Source of the DNA: Niallia circulans | GTDB lineage: Bacteria; Bacillota; Bacilli; Bacillales; Cytobacillaceae | Direction: 5' to 3' | NCBI RefSeq assembly: GCF_007273535.1 | Contig: NZ_RIBP01000001.1 | Location: 1,240,001-1,304,000, forward strand | Length of the DNA: 64,000 nucleotides | Shown here: one piece after another, positions 52,460-61,692 of the stretch | How positions within the stretch are numbered: position 1 is the first letter of the stretch | Layout of the letters: every line of letters starts with the position of its first letter | The notes under the pieces: generated by a model | What the model saw: only the letters and a program-made list of their open reading frames with translations | Databases searched by the model: none | What the model was told of the DNA's origin: nothing | Program-made: the position numbers and the translations under genes

Positions 52460-53495
52460 ATGTACCTCCTAAACAAGAAACGACGCGCTGTTCCTTAGCA
52501 GATTGATAGCATGCATAAACAATCCGTTGGGAGATCATATATTTCTCTCCTTCTGTTTCAAAATAATCCCTGTCTCCGGATAGCAGTCCATCAATAAAAT
52601 GCTGATGTGTTGAAATGACGCTGCCGCCTTTCCAGCCTTCCGGTATTTCATAAACATGTTCTTGTTCTGTTGCGCCACGCAAGGTAATGAAAATCCGGCC
52701 ATCTTCAGCCAATCTTAAATTTCCAAATTCCCCTTCGACATTCATCCAACCATATGTTGGGGGGCGTACCTCTTCCGTATAAACCACTCTATTAGCATCA
52801 TATATACCTGTCATTCCATTAACAAAGTTAAACAATACGATAGCCGCATCCTCACCCTTTATAAGTGGGTTCCAAGTATTTGTTTGGCAGTATACTCTTT
52901 CAATCTCACCAAACAAATATCTAAATGTGTCCACCCAATGGACACCAGTTTCATACAGCAAAAACTTTTCCATATCTTTAAAATATGGCTGCATTGGGTA
53001 AGGAGACTGACCGAAGCCATCGCCAGGTCGCATCGAGAAATACACTCGGAACAAGCGTCCAAGCTGGCCTGAATCTATTATTCTGCGAATCTCTCGATAC
53101 CAGCCTTGCCAACGCCAGTTTTCATTAATCATGATTGGTACACCTTTATCTCGGCAATAGCTCACCAATTGCTCACTTTCCTCTTGGCTTGGAGCGACTG
53201 GTTTTTGACATAGAACTGGGATACCATAATCAGCAGCAATTTTAGCATATTGAAAATGAGTGGCTGGTGGTGTACAAATATCCAAAAAGTCAGGATTCAA
53301 TTTTTCTATTAAACTATAAATATCAGTATCTGCTCCTGAGAATGGGATTTGATGCTCCATTGCAAGCTTATTTGCACCCTCAACATCTTTGCTGACAATC
53401 GCTACAATTTCACCGCCTTTAACATGTGCCCAAGCATCCATTTGGATTTGTGCAAAATGTCCTGATCCGATGATAATACCTCGAAGGCTTTCCAT
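52428..53495 (-). CDS. Gfo/Idh/MocA family oxidoreductase
   Basis: The protein is 355 aa. The NAD(P)-binding motif GIIIGSGHFAQIQMDA (about residues 5-20), the conserved CQKPVAPSQEES segment (about 95-106) with the catalytic Lys, and the C-terminal GWMNVEGEFGNLRL are typical. The family oxidises hydroxyl groups of sugars and sugar acids. The start overlaps the stop of the upstream dehydrogenase gene (TAATG). Tight coupling with the isomerase, kinase and aldolase supports an early oxidation step in the pathway. Confidence 0.9.
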   Translation of the reverse strand: MESLRGIIIGSGHFAQIQMDAWAHVKGGEIVAIVSKDVEGANKLAMEHQIPFSGADTDIYSLIEKLNPDFLDICTPPATHFQYAKIAADYGIPVLCQKPVAPSQEESEQLVSYCRDKGVPIMINENWRWQGWYREIRRIIDSGQLGRLFRVYFSMRPGDGFGQSPYPMQPYFKDMEKFLLYETGVHWVDTFRYLFGEIERVYCQTNTWNPLIKGEDAAIVLFNFVNGMTGIYDANRVVYTEEVRPPTYGWMNVEGEFGNLRLAEDGRIFITLRGATEQEHVYEIPEGWKGGSVISTHQHFIDGLLSGDRDYFETEGEKYMISQRIVYACYQSAKEQRVVSCLGGTYEAMARNARN

Positions 53496-54607
53496 TACTT
53501 TGCCCCCTCATATAGCTTTATTAATGATTGAACTACTGCGTCTCCCACTTCTGACGTCGAAGAAGTACCACCAATATCTCCAGTGCGAATTGTACCCGCT
53601 TTCAATACTTCTGCAACTGCTGCCTCAATGTCTTTTCCTGCTTGAATTAAACGATTATCTTGATGATGTTCACCTAACCAATCCAACATCATTCCTGCTG
53701 ATAGAATGGTTGCAACAGGGTTGGCAATCTGTTTCCCTGCAATGCCTGGTGCTGACCCATGAGCAGGTTGGAACATAGCGTGTCGATCGCCGATATCACC
53801 TGATGGTGCAAGACCAAGCCCGCCAATTGTCGCTGAAGACAGATCGGACAAGATGTCAGCAAACATGTTTTCAGCTACTAAAACATCGTATTGCGAAGGC
53901 TGGATTACTTGATAGAAGGCCATCGCATCCACATAAGCATAATCCTTGTTAATATCAGGATAATTCCCCGCTACTTCATCGTATATTTTTCGGAAGTAAG
54001 CATACGAGCTTAAAACATTGGCTTTATCCACACATGTTACTATTGATTTACCATCCACTGGACGTCCTTGTCTCTTTGCAGCTAAACGAAATGCATAGTC
54101 AACGATTTTTTTTGTACCATTTTTCGTAATGATGATAGTATCTGTTGCTACTTCATCACGAACATTGCAGCCTCCTGTTCGTGAGGCATACAAGCCTTCA
54201 ATATTTTCACGAACAACAACATAATCAATGCCTTTGCCACTATCGCGAAGTGGCCCTGGAACTCCTTCATACAGCTTTACTGGACGCACACCCGCATACA
54301 AATCCAAGTCAAAACGTAAGCGGAAGATTACATCACCATTTACTTCCCTTCCATCAGGGTGTCGCGCTTCAAACAAACCGATAGCACCCATCAGCATGGC
54401 ATCTGCTGATTTACATTGCGAAAACTGTTCTTCTGTCATGGCTTTTCCCGTTTTCAAAAATTGTCCAGAGCTAGCACCATTGTGTTCAAATTCAAGATCG
54501 AATGTGCCATGCATCTTTTGAACAGCTCGTAATACCTTCAACGCCTCTGCTGTAACCTCAGGTCCAATTCCGTCTCCATCTAACACAGAAATATTATATC
54601 TACTCAT
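53495..54607 (-). CDS. Isocitrate/isopropylmalate/tartrate dehydrogenase family protein
   Basis: The protein is 370 aa. VLDGDGIGPEV (residues 8-18), VRENIEGLYASR (phosphate or acid site, about 132-143), the catalytic Lys in VDKANVL and Tyr around 142, VAENMFADILSD (metal ligands, about 246-257) and the NAD loop PAHGSAPGIAGK are present. It belongs to the beta-decarboxylating dehydrogenases; members in acid sugar operons act on tartrate, malate analogues or homoisocitrate. In this context it probably oxidises a 2-hydroxy acid sugar. The upstream gene ends 20 bp away. Confidence 0.9.
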   Translation of the reverse strand: MSRYNISVLDGDGIGPEVTAEALKVLRAVQKMHGTFDLEFEHNGASSGQFLKTGKAMTEEQFSQCKSADAMLMGAIGLFEARHPDGREVNGDVIFRLRFDLDLYAGVRPVKLYEGVPGPLRDSGKGIDYVVVRENIEGLYASRTGGCNVRDEVATDTIIITKNGTKKIVDYAFRLAAKRQGRPVDGKSIVTCVDKANVLSSYAYFRKIYDEVAGNYPDINKDYAYVDAMAFYQVIQPSQYDVLVAENMFADILSDLSSATIGGLGLAPSGDIGDRHAMFQPAHGSAPGIAGKQIANPVATILSAGMMLDWLGEHHQDNRLIQAGKDIEAAVAEVLKAGTIRTGDIGGTSSTSEVGDAVVQSLIKLYEGAK

Positions 54608-54626
54608 TACTTTAACCCTCCCCGTT

Positions 54627-55883
54627 TTATTTAAGTACTGCTTTCTTTTCCAATACCTCTCCAGATTTCAGATGTATAACTGCCTTCCATTCCTTATCCT
54701 CCGAATTAACAACTGTTGGTCCTTGGTACCAGTTAAATACAAAGTTTATGAAGAAAGGATCATCATAGCTTAAGTGTTCCAGCTCACCGTTTTTGAAAAA
54801 CTCTACATAATCAATGGTTTCCGGATATAAACTAGCCAACCTAATCCAGCGCTTTCCATCTACAGTAATGTCTTCTTCAAAACCTTGTAAGTAGAATTGC
54901 TCCTCAAACGGTATTTCTGGAAGCGAAATACCAATAAATTCAGCCATACGCTGTGCAAAAAAACGATCTTCTCCTTCCGTAATTCTCCAATCTGTCGGTG
55001 GTTCTTGTTTCGTTAAGTTATTATAGTATCCCCAAGATGTTGTCTGACGGACTGCCACTTCCATATTGCCAAGCGCTTGTGAATCTTCGTTACATACAAT
55101 CGGAGAATTCGGCGCCCAGCTCTTAAGCTGACAAATATCATTGTAATACTGCTGCCTTGTGCGGTCATTGCCATGATAGAATACTACATCGCTTTCTTTA
55201 GCAACTTCCTCACTGATCATCGGTGCAGTTGAGCTGCAGCCCACTGGAAGTCCGCCTGATTCATTACGGGCTATTTCCATAAGAGAAACAATTCCCTCAG
55301 GAAATTCTAGTAATGAATGCTTCTTCGTCAAATCATGCTCATTAGCCACCTCGATTATTACATTCGTGTAGCCGCCACTTTTTAGAAATCTTGCCGCTGT
55401 TCGTGTTGCTTCTATAACTGCGCGGCCATTCTGTAATCGTTCTGCCTGAAAGAAGTAGAAGAAGCTAACGATTACGACCATGCCAATGTCATCTGCTGCA
55501 CGAATCAATCGGTCCAATCTATTCGCATAAGCAGGGTCAAAGCTTGTGCCATCAGTGCCGAACGGGTTATTGTTAATCGGCTCATTAAACAAGGTAAAGC
55601 AAGGGCCACCGCCTTGTAATCCAACTGTAAAGGCACGCAAACCGTGGGCGTACCAATCTGGGAGTGCTGCTATTAGATCATCTGTGTTTTTTTCTGCATC
55701 AAACGTTTTACCAAAACGGTTAAAACGGCTTGGATTTTCACTATCATCGAAAATCCCTTGAATAAATCTTGCATTCATTAATAAGCCATGCGCTTCTTTT
55801 CGACTGCCAGTAATTCCTGCGTATACTTTTTTGTCATTAATATAAAAGTCAGTTCCTTCAATACTAAGTACAGTCTTTCCCAT
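54627..55883 (-). CDS. Glycosidase-like protein of clan A (GH5/GH39-like TIM barrel)
   Basis: The protein is 418 aa without a signal peptide. The order is a short N-terminal strand part, a TIM barrel with IIEVANEHDLTKK (about residues 190-202; the Asn-Glu pair is the clan-A acid/base), PIVCNEDSQALGN (about 266; possible nucleophile Glu), and a C-terminal beta-sandwich (about 325-418). I do not recognise a defined family. If active it would hydrolyse a glycoside or lactone-like substrate in the cytoplasm. The ATG at 55883 has AAAGGAG 8 bases upstream. Confidence 0.65.
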   Translation of the reverse strand: MGKTVLSIEGTDFYINDKKVYAGITGSRKEAHGLLMNARFIQGIFDDSENPSRFNRFGKTFDAEKNTDDLIAALPDWYAHGLRAFTVGLQGGGPCFTLFNEPINNNPFGTDGTSFDPAYANRLDRLIRAADDIGMVVIVSFFYFFQAERLQNGRAVIEATRTAARFLKSGGYTNVIIEVANEHDLTKKHSLLEFPEGIVSLMEIARNESGGLPVGCSSTAPMISEEVAKESDVVFYHGNDRTRQQYYNDICQLKSWAPNSPIVCNEDSQALGNMEVAVRQTTSWGYYNNLTKQEPPTDWRITEGEDRFFAQRMAEFIGISLPEIPFEEQFYLQGFEEDITVDGKRWIRLASLYPETIDYVEFFKNGELEHLSYDDPFFINFVFNWYQGPTVVNSEDKEWKAVIHLKSGEVLEKKAVLK

Positions 55884-55960
55884 AAGTACCACTCCTTTTA
55901 CCAGTATCCATTTCGGTTAATTAAGAATTAAATTTCAACTCATATGGCAGGCTTTATGTA

Positions 55961-56713
55961 TTATAATTTCTTTAATTTAAAAATCCTTTTTGGATTCAAA
56001 TAAAATATTGTTTCCAGCTGCTCATCAGTTAATCCAATATTATTGTATTTTGCTAACTCCACTGGAATATTACTGATATGATCTGAACCCATAATGATTT
56101 TTTCTATCCCTACTTGATCAATCATCTTTCTAGTCATATAGGTTTGACACCATGATGGTTCAAGAAAAATATTCTCACAATGCTTTGCAGCAACCAATGC
56201 TTCATCGGCATACACAGCAAAGCCCGCATGACAAAGGATAAATGACACATCTGGATAACGCTTAGCTGGATCAATCATTAACGACGGTAACGAAAACGGA
56301 TTACCTGTTCCAGTATGAACCAACACCGGAACCTGATATTTACTCGCCAACGAATAAATCTTCTCACAATGTTTAGACAACGGGCTGATGTTATGTCCTA
56401 AAGGATGCAGCTTTATGGCCACAAAGCCCAATTGTTTAATGCACCGTTCTACTTCATTAACATAAATCTCTTCTGCTAACCAAGGATCTAAACTTGTCAT
56501 CCCAAAAATACGATTTGGATATTTCTCCATCATTGTACCAATCGCAGTATGCACATCAAAAACATTCTCTAATGTTGGCTGCGGCATGACAAAAGCAGCT
56601 TCAATTCCATACTTATCCATCGCATTAGTTATATCTTCTTCCGTTGTACTAACTCCTGAAAACTTGGAAACTCCTAAATGCATGTGAGTATCTATTATTT
56701 TTATTATTAACAC
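55961..56713 (-). CDS. Amidohydrolase-family TIM barrel (start codon unclear)
   Basis: About 250 residues. The metal motif DTHMHLG at the N-terminus, AIKLHPLGH and VHTGTGNPF in the middle (second His), LCHAGFAVY and a final GSDHISNIP (Asp, about residue 205) define an amidohydrolase/lactonase-type barrel. It may hydrolyse a sugar lactone or be a decarboxylase. The SD AAAGGAG is followed by GTG with no spacing and by ATA codons at 5-8 bases, so the start is either the GTG (56713) or a rare ATA (56704). First gene of the leftward acid-sugar block. Confidence 0.75.
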   Translation of the reverse strand: MLIIKIIDTHMHLGVSKFSGVSTTEEDITNAMDKYGIEAAFVMPQPTLENVFDVHTAIGTMMEKYPNRIFGMTSLDPWLAEEIYVNEVERCIKQLGFVAIKLHPLGHNISPLSKHCEKIYSLASKYQVPVLVHTGTGNPFSLPSLMIDPAKRYPDVSFILCHAGFAVYADEALVAAKHCENIFLEPSWCQTYMTRKMIDQVGIEKIIMGSDHISNIPVELAKYNNIGLTDEQLETIFYLNPKRIFKLKKL

Positions 56714-56730
56714 TCCTTTGAAATATAGTG

Positions 56731-56758
56731 GTGTATACATTGTATACAAGGTATACAC
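56731..56758. promoter_or_regulatory. Triple GTATAC operator at the head of the acid-sugar block
   Basis: Three GTATAC elements at 56733-56738, 56742-56747 and 56751-56756. The outer ones form an 8-bp inverted repeat GTGTATAC/GTATACAC, and the centre contains TTGTATACAA. This is the style of a GntR/FCD operator, and the block encodes such a regulator. Confidence 0.6.
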
Positions 56759-56893
56759 ATATATTAATCGCTTACATAATGTATTGTCAAACAATTTTAT
56801 TAATTTCTTATCTTTCGTTAGGGAACAATGCAAGAATTCATATATAAAAGAATCATGTATTAATACTGCTTAGCATAAATATCAATAAAATAA

Positions 56894-56946
56894 AAAGACG
56901 TCAGATCCCTTGGTTATATAGGAGTCTGACGTCTTTACAACAAATT
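56894..56946 (-). terminator. Terminator of the membrane protein gene at 56952
   Basis: AAAGACGTCAGA (56894-56905) pairs with TCTGACGTCTTT (56935-56946). T-run on the minus strand after the stem. Confidence 0.8.
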
Positions 56947-56951
56947 TAAAT

Positions 56952-57368
56952 TTACCTTGTTCTAAATAAAATGAAAGATAAGTGAAAATATAAAATTGCT
57001 GCGGCTAAACTATAAACTATAAGTGGAATAACATCTACTAGACTAAACTGTACATTCCCATTAAATAGAATAACTAAAATAATACCAACCAAAACACCTG
57101 CTAAGGAATATAACCCTAATCCAGCAAAGTATTTTGCTACCTTTGACTTTATACCTCTATTATCTACAAAGCTGTCAATCCATTTAGAAATAGGGATTCC
57201 AGCTAGAAAGTAAACGGGTCCAGCATAAATAATGGCAAAAAGAAATATTTCAAAAAATCCAAAATAATATGTATTAATTTCCCGATATGAAACAGGTGTG
57301 TAGGCAATCCAAGCGTATATTGTCGCAAATAATACAACTGATACAGCAGCTGTAAATATCCTCTTCAT
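56952..57368 (-). CDS. Small four-helix membrane protein
   Basis: The product is 138 aa with four hydrophobic segments (about 5-22, 38-58, 80-105, 112-132). The sequence contains YAGPVYFLAGIPISKWIDSF. No family is recognised. AGGAAG precedes the ATG and a terminator follows the stop at once, so it is a monocistronic unit. It is not part of the acid-sugar block, which starts beyond its terminator. Confidence 0.65.
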   Translation of the reverse strand: MKRIFTAAVSVVLFATIYAWIAYTPVSYREINTYYFGFFEIFLFAIIYAGPVYFLAGIPISKWIDSFVDNRGIKSKVAKYFAGLGLYSLAGVLVGIILVILFNGNVQFSLVDVIPLIVYSLAAAILYFHLSFILFRTR

Positions 57369-57724
57369 ATTTCACTTCCTGTTAATAAAATAAAAATACC
57401 ATTCACTTATTAGTCACTAATTATAAAAAACTACGACAAATACATTTTTTGTGTTTTACCTACGAAGCTACTTTTACCTGTGTAAGCTAACATACTTTCC
57501 AGAATTGATGATTAACACCTCAGACTAATAATAAGTGTAAAAAAACATTAACCATTAGATTAATGTTTAAAAAATCCCTTTATTGGCTTATGGATGAAGC
57601 CAATTGCAAAAGCACAGTAACAACATTCGATCCATATTCTAGTTTTGCGAATCCAGCAAACATTTAATACACTCAGCAGTCCGCTTACCATTGACAGACA
57701 CACTAAAGGATAACTCTCACTATA
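57369..57724. other. Intergenic region with terminator
   Basis: Between two leftward genes. It contains the terminator at 57544-57567 and the promoter side of the membrane protein gene. Nothing else was seen. Confidence 0.5.
57544..57567 (-). terminator. Terminator of the small gene at 57725
   Basis: AACATTAA (57544-57551) pairs with TTAATGTT (57560-57567), followed on the minus strand by a T-rich tract. Confidence 0.65.
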
Positions 57725-57889
57725 TTAATGGCCAATATTATCGCTATCACCACTAATTGGTTCGATTATTTCCCCATTTTTATCTGTTATGACACTTTCC
57801 TTTTTCTCATTGGGTTCTTTCACAGTTGAATAATAACCAAAGGACACAATGATGATAGCAGCCAACACAATAGAAATGATCTTCTTCAT
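57725..57889 (-). CDS. Small secreted or membrane-anchored peptide
   Basis: The product is 54 aa. MKKIISIVLAAIIIVSFGYY is a signal-anchor (no lipobox or signal peptidase site is clear), followed by a hydrophilic, acidic tail (STVKEPNEKKESVITDKNGE, then IIEPISGDSDNIGH). The SD AAGGAG lies 5 bases before the ATG, and a terminator follows 160 bp on, so it looks like a real gene below the usual size cut-off. Function unknown. Confidence 0.6.
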   Translation of the reverse strand: MKKIISIVLAAIIIVSFGYYSTVKEPNEKKESVITDKNGEIIEPISGDSDNIGH

Positions 57890-58159
57890 AGGAACTCCTT
57901 CTAAACGCTTCTAAGATATTTGTTTGAACAAGCAATTACTTTTAATAAACTGTATTTTACATATTTACAATAATATCTCCAGTTCTAAATCGTCAATAAA
58001 TCGCATTGAATTTACTATAAATTATTCTTCTAATCGGTTTTTATTACCTATAAAAAAAAGAGATTTATACATATTATAAAAAGAACCCAACATCAAATGG
58101 ATACAATTTGTTGCTGTCGGATTAGTTTAAATAAGCCTTCTACGAAAGAAATCTGTTTA

Positions 58160-58441
58160 CTAAAGATTGTTACTATCTCCACCCTTGACTTCTTTATAAT
58201 CTTCATCTGACCATACAAAATTACTGATAGTGAAGACATTAAAACTATAGTCCTTTAATAAATCTAGCGCTTCATTTGTGAAGCTATAACCTATGGCTAT
58301 TTTTTTTGTATCAGAATCTTGTTCTATTCTTTTTAACATTTTTTTCACATCCTTCTCGAGGATAACTCTGTCTGGAAATATCAAGCCACTAACACTTTCA
58401 TCGCTGTTAGGAATAATTCTCCTATACTTTAGCGAAACCAT
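58160..58441 (-). CDS. Small hypothetical protein
   Basis: The product is 93 aa, soluble and charged (PDRVILEKDVKKMLKRIEQD then SDTKKIAIGYSF). The ATG lacks a good SD; GGAGGAGA lies about 50 bases upstream. It could be a real gene or the preserved part of a larger one. No family is recognised. Confidence 0.45.
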   Translation of the reverse strand: MVSLKYRRIIPNSDESVSGLIFPDRVILEKDVKKMLKRIEQDSDTKKIAIGYSFTNEALDLLKDYSFNVFTISNFVWSDEDYKEVKGGDSNNL

Positions 58442-58593
58442 TTTTTGAAGTTGTTTGTAGGTCTTATTTTTGATAATAAGAGGTTTTATTATTGTCTCCT
58501 CCCTCTATCTGAAAACCGGACTTTCCTGGCTCTCACGTTTTATAATTTACACTAGCACATTCCCTTTCTCAGTGCATGATTTCGGCCAAATAT

Positions 58594-58613
58594 TTGACAC
58601 CTCCATGTCAAAA
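58594..58613. promoter_or_regulatory. Inverted repeat, possible operator
   Basis: TTTGACA (58594-58600) and TGTCAAA (58607-58613) with a 6-bp spacer, about 75 bp upstream of the small gene at 58687. It includes a TTGACA -35-like element. Confidence 0.35.
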
Positions 58614-58686
58614 CTTGAGGGTTAATTTCACTTTTCTAAAGTCAACTCAGGATATATAATGAGATTAATCGAAAGGAGGAGTCATA

Positions 58687-58863
58687 ATGAAACAATTAAC
58701 TCTTCATCAAAGGCACAATAAGCATAATAAACGCATAGCAGAATTTCATAAAAACCATGAGATTGAAATTCAACGTGGTGAAAATGGGAGCGGTTTGTTA
58801 GCTAAATGGGAAAGATTTTTTTATAATAATGTAATTTCTCCGTTAAAGAACGGGAAGCAATAA
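58687..58863 (+). CDS. Small basic hypothetical protein
   Basis: The product is 58 aa, rich in His, Lys and Asn (KQLTLHQRHNKHNKRIAEFH then KNHEIEIQRGE), with a C-terminal KWERFFYNNVISPLKNGKQ. It follows GGAGGAG by 7-8 bases and is ended by a terminator 11 bases after the stop, good signs of a real gene. Function unknown. Confidence 0.6.
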   Translation: MKQLTLHQRHNKHNKRIAEFHKNHEIEIQRGENGSGLLAKWERFFYNNVISPLKNGKQ

Positions 58864-59534
58864 CTAACTATTAAATGAACTGTCACCTGGTACAGTTCAT
58901 TTTTAATTTAAATTTCGCGTCATATACGAATCAGCTAAACTGCTCATTCAATTTGATTAACTCCTCTTTTTATTCCCGGTTCTCTTACTACTTCATTCTT
59001 ATATAAAAAGTTCATGTAACTTTTACAACTCCCTTAAAAAATAGGCACTTCCTACATGTAGTAAAAAGGAGTTAAACCTTAAAACAAGATTTAATTTTTC
59101 TACGTTTAACTTAATAAATAAAAGTATATCTAATCCTTTATTTATCAAGGCTCCTGATGGATTTACTTATGCCTATTGATACCTGCCATAACTAAAAAGT
59201 TCATTACATTATGTTTAACATAAAATACATACGGGTATCTAGTATACATAAAAATTTATGGTTTTATAAAAAGAACTATTGTATTGAATGATAGCAATGT
59301 CTGGATATAGTTAAATTTATTTTATGATGGGAGGAATACACCTATTTACCTGTGTTAAATGACTTACGTTGGTTGTTGTTTTTAACCTGAAGATTTTGGC
59401 ACTTATAATTATTTATACATACAGTATGCTTCAGATGCTTTTGCACACAATATGATACATAAGCAGTACCATGAGTAACATTAGTTTAACTCATTTGTTC
59501 TCTTTGTATAACCACACATCACGGAGTTGAAAAA
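58864..59534. other. Intergenic region before the MHS transporter
   Basis: A 670-base AT-rich stretch with only short frames. It holds the terminator of the small gene and, near its end, the MFS leader. No gene or riboswitch is recognised. Confidence 0.5.
58875..58900 (+). terminator. Terminator after the small gene at 58687
   Basis: ATGAACTGT (58875-58883) pairs with ACAGTTCAT (58892-58900), followed by TTTTTAATTT. Confidence 0.8.
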
Positions 59535-60938
59535 ATGAAATTTAATAAGAAGAAGATTAACGTTGTTGATATCCAAACAGCGAAGAAAAGTGTGTTCGCA
59601 ACAGGAGTAGGAAATGCAATGGAATGGTTTGATTTTGGTTTATATTCCTACTTAGCTGTTATTATTAGTCAGAACTTTTTTAGTGCAGTTGAAAATGACG
59701 AGTTAAAATTAGTATTTACTTTCGCGACTTTTGCCATCGCCTTTTTAATGCGTCCATTAGGCGGTATTATCTTCGGTAAAATTGGTGATAAGGCCGGAAG
59801 AAAAGTCGTCTTAACTACAACAATTATTTTAATGGCGTTTTCTACATTATTGATTGGGTTATTACCTACTTATGATCAAATTGGAATATGGGCTCCTATC
59901 CTGTTATTAGTCGCAAGAATTATTCAAGGATTTTCAACTGGAGGAGAATATGCCGGTGCAATGGTCTATATTGCCGAGTCATCTCCTGACAATAAGCGCA
60001 GTATCCTTGGTAGTGGATTAGAAATCGGTACACTTACAGGTTATATATTGGCTTCACTTGTAGCCAGCATACTCTTTATTACCCTATCAGATGAACAAAT
60101 GGCCTCATGGGGATGGAGAATCCCATTCTTGCTTGGTTTACCGCTTGGGTTCGTCGGAATGTATTTGAGAAAAAGCCTAGAGGAATCACCTATTTTCGAG
60201 AATGAAATTTCTACAAATGAGGCTGAGGAACAAGTAGAAGAAGGCTTCTTCTCTATCCTAAAAAATCATAAAAAAGATATTATTGTCTGTTTCGTGTCTG
60301 TAGCCTTCTTTAATGTAACAAATTATATGTTACTATCCTATATGCCTTCTTATTTGAACGAAATCATCGGTTTATCAAGCACAACAGGTACTATTTTAAT
60401 TACACTTGTTATGGTTATCATGGTGCCACTAACATTACTTTTCGGTAAGTTAAGTGATAACATCGGAAATAAAAATGTCTTCTTAATTGGTTTAGGCGGA
60501 TTATCGCTTTTATCTGCGCTAGCTTTTTATCTCGTGAACATGAATGGTTTAATATTCATTTCATTAGGTATCCTGATTCTTGGCGTGCTGCTTGCAACGT
60601 ATGAAGGCTCCATGCCAGGTTCGTTACCAGCAATGTTCTATACTGACATACGCTACCGAACATTATCTGTAACGTTTAATGTGTCTGTTTCCATATTTGG
60701 TGGTACTACACCATTAGTTTCTACATGGCTCGTTCACCAAACAGGCAATAACTTAGCACCTGCTTGGTATTTAACAATCGTAAGCGTAATTGGATTCTTT
60801 GTTATTCTATTCTTATTTAAGAGTACAACAGGAAAGTCCTTAAAAGGATCTTATCCAACAGTTGCGACGAAATCTGAATTTAAAGAAGCTGTTGCAAATC
60901 CGGAAGATGCCTTATGGTGGAAAACGGAACAAGAATAA
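59535..60938 (+). CDS. MFS transporter, metabolite:H+ symporter (MHS/ProP-like)
   Basis: The protein is 467 aa with twelve hydrophobic segments. [20 protein letters not shown] (about residues 26-45), [19 protein letters not shown] (about 75-93) and [18 protein letters not shown] (about 133-150) are the MHS signature shared by ProP, KgtP and CitA. It imports an osmolyte or organic acid with protons; proline/betaine or a carboxylate is likely. GGAG lies 8 bases before the ATG. A strong hairpin follows. It is not linked to a metabolic gene. Confidence 0.9.
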   Translation: MKFNKKKINVVDIQTAKKSVFATGVGNAMEWFDFGLYSYLAVIISQNFFSAVENDELKLVFTFATFAIAFLMRPLGGIIFGKIGDKAGRKVVLTTTIILMAFSTLLIGLLPTYDQIGIWAPILLLVARIIQGFSTGGEYAGAMVYIAESSPDNKRSILGSGLEIGTLTGYILASLVASILFITLSDEQMASWGWRIPFLLGLPLGFVGMYLRKSLEESPIFENEISTNEAEEQVEEGFFSILKNHKKDIIVCFVSVAFFNVTNYMLLSYMPSYLNEIIGLSSTTGTILITLVMVIMVPLTLLFGKLSDNIGNKNVFLIGLGGLSLLSALAFYLVNMNGLIFISLGILILGVLLATYEGSMPGSLPAMFYTDIRYRTLSVTFNVSVSIFGGTTPLVSTWLVHQTGNNLAPAWYLTIVSVIGFFVILFLFKSTTGKSLKGSYPTVATKSEFKEAVANPEDALWWKTEQE

Positions 60939-60981
60939 ACCACTTGGCTAAGGCACTCTTCTAATACAGATGCTAATGCCC

Positions 60982-61009
60982 AAATAAGCTGCCGTATGGC
61001 AGCTTATTT
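60982..61009 (+). terminator. Terminator of the MHS transporter gene
   Basis: AAATAAGCTGCC (60982-60993), 4-base loop, GGCAGCTTATTT (60998-61009). Confidence 0.8.
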
Positions 61010-61149
61010 ACGTAATAAATGTTCAAGCTTTTCTAGATTAACAACTCGCCTGTAAAAACCAACTGCAGAATGTCTGGTAAATGATTTTTATATATGCTAA
61101 CCCATTGATATCAGGCTATCTATTCCTTTCATACTTTAACAAGTACAAT

Positions 61150-61515
61150 TTAATTACCTGTTGCAATTGCCTTTACCGGATGCCAATTGTCACCGTGTTT
61201 CTCAAAATACATTTTCATCCTCATCGGCCATGTCCTTCTAAAACCATAAATTCTTGCATCAAGCTTAGTATCACAATCTAAAATGGCAGTATTTTCATTT
61301 ACCTTGATGGAAGTTTTCTGTGGCATAGTATGGAAGTATCTCATTTCTTCGTTGTCAATTTGTTCGAGCCACTCTTGTTTATTTTGGTGGTATCCAGTCA
61401 TATGAACTAATATATAATCTTTATCAAGGATACCTTCCAATGTCTCCGTATCTTTATTAACCATCGCTTTATCAATTTCTTGATAAATGGATAAGATGAT
61501 TTTATCGTCAATCAT
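61150..61515 (-). CDS. NTF2-like (DUF4440/SnoaL-type) protein
   Basis: The product is 121 aa: two N-terminal helices (ILSIYQEIDKAMVNKDTETL), then EGILDKDYILVHMTGY followed by four beta strands ending RMKMYFEKHGDNWHPVKA. It is the cone-shaped NTF2 fold that binds a small hydrophobic ligand or acts as an isomerase. Members often accompany SDR and dehydrogenase genes, as downstream here. A GGTGTT site precedes the ATG; the SD is weak. Confidence 0.75.
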   Translation of the reverse strand: MIDDKIILSIYQEIDKAMVNKDTETLEGILDKDYILVHMTGYHQNKQEWLEQIDNEEMRYFHTMPQKTSIKVNENTAILDCDTKLDARIYGFRRTWPMRMKMYFEKHGDNWHPVKAIATGN

Positions 61516-61692
61516 ATCAATAACACCTACTTAAGAAGTTTTCATTTGCTGATAATAATGACTGGAAAGTTTTATTAACTAGTCCAGCCATTAAATCCGC
61601 CACACTTTTACGTGAATTTTCGTGCCCTCTAACTGGTTCCCTTTTTAAGGAATCTCAATATCAGTTTCATCTTTATTTAAAAAGTGAAAACA

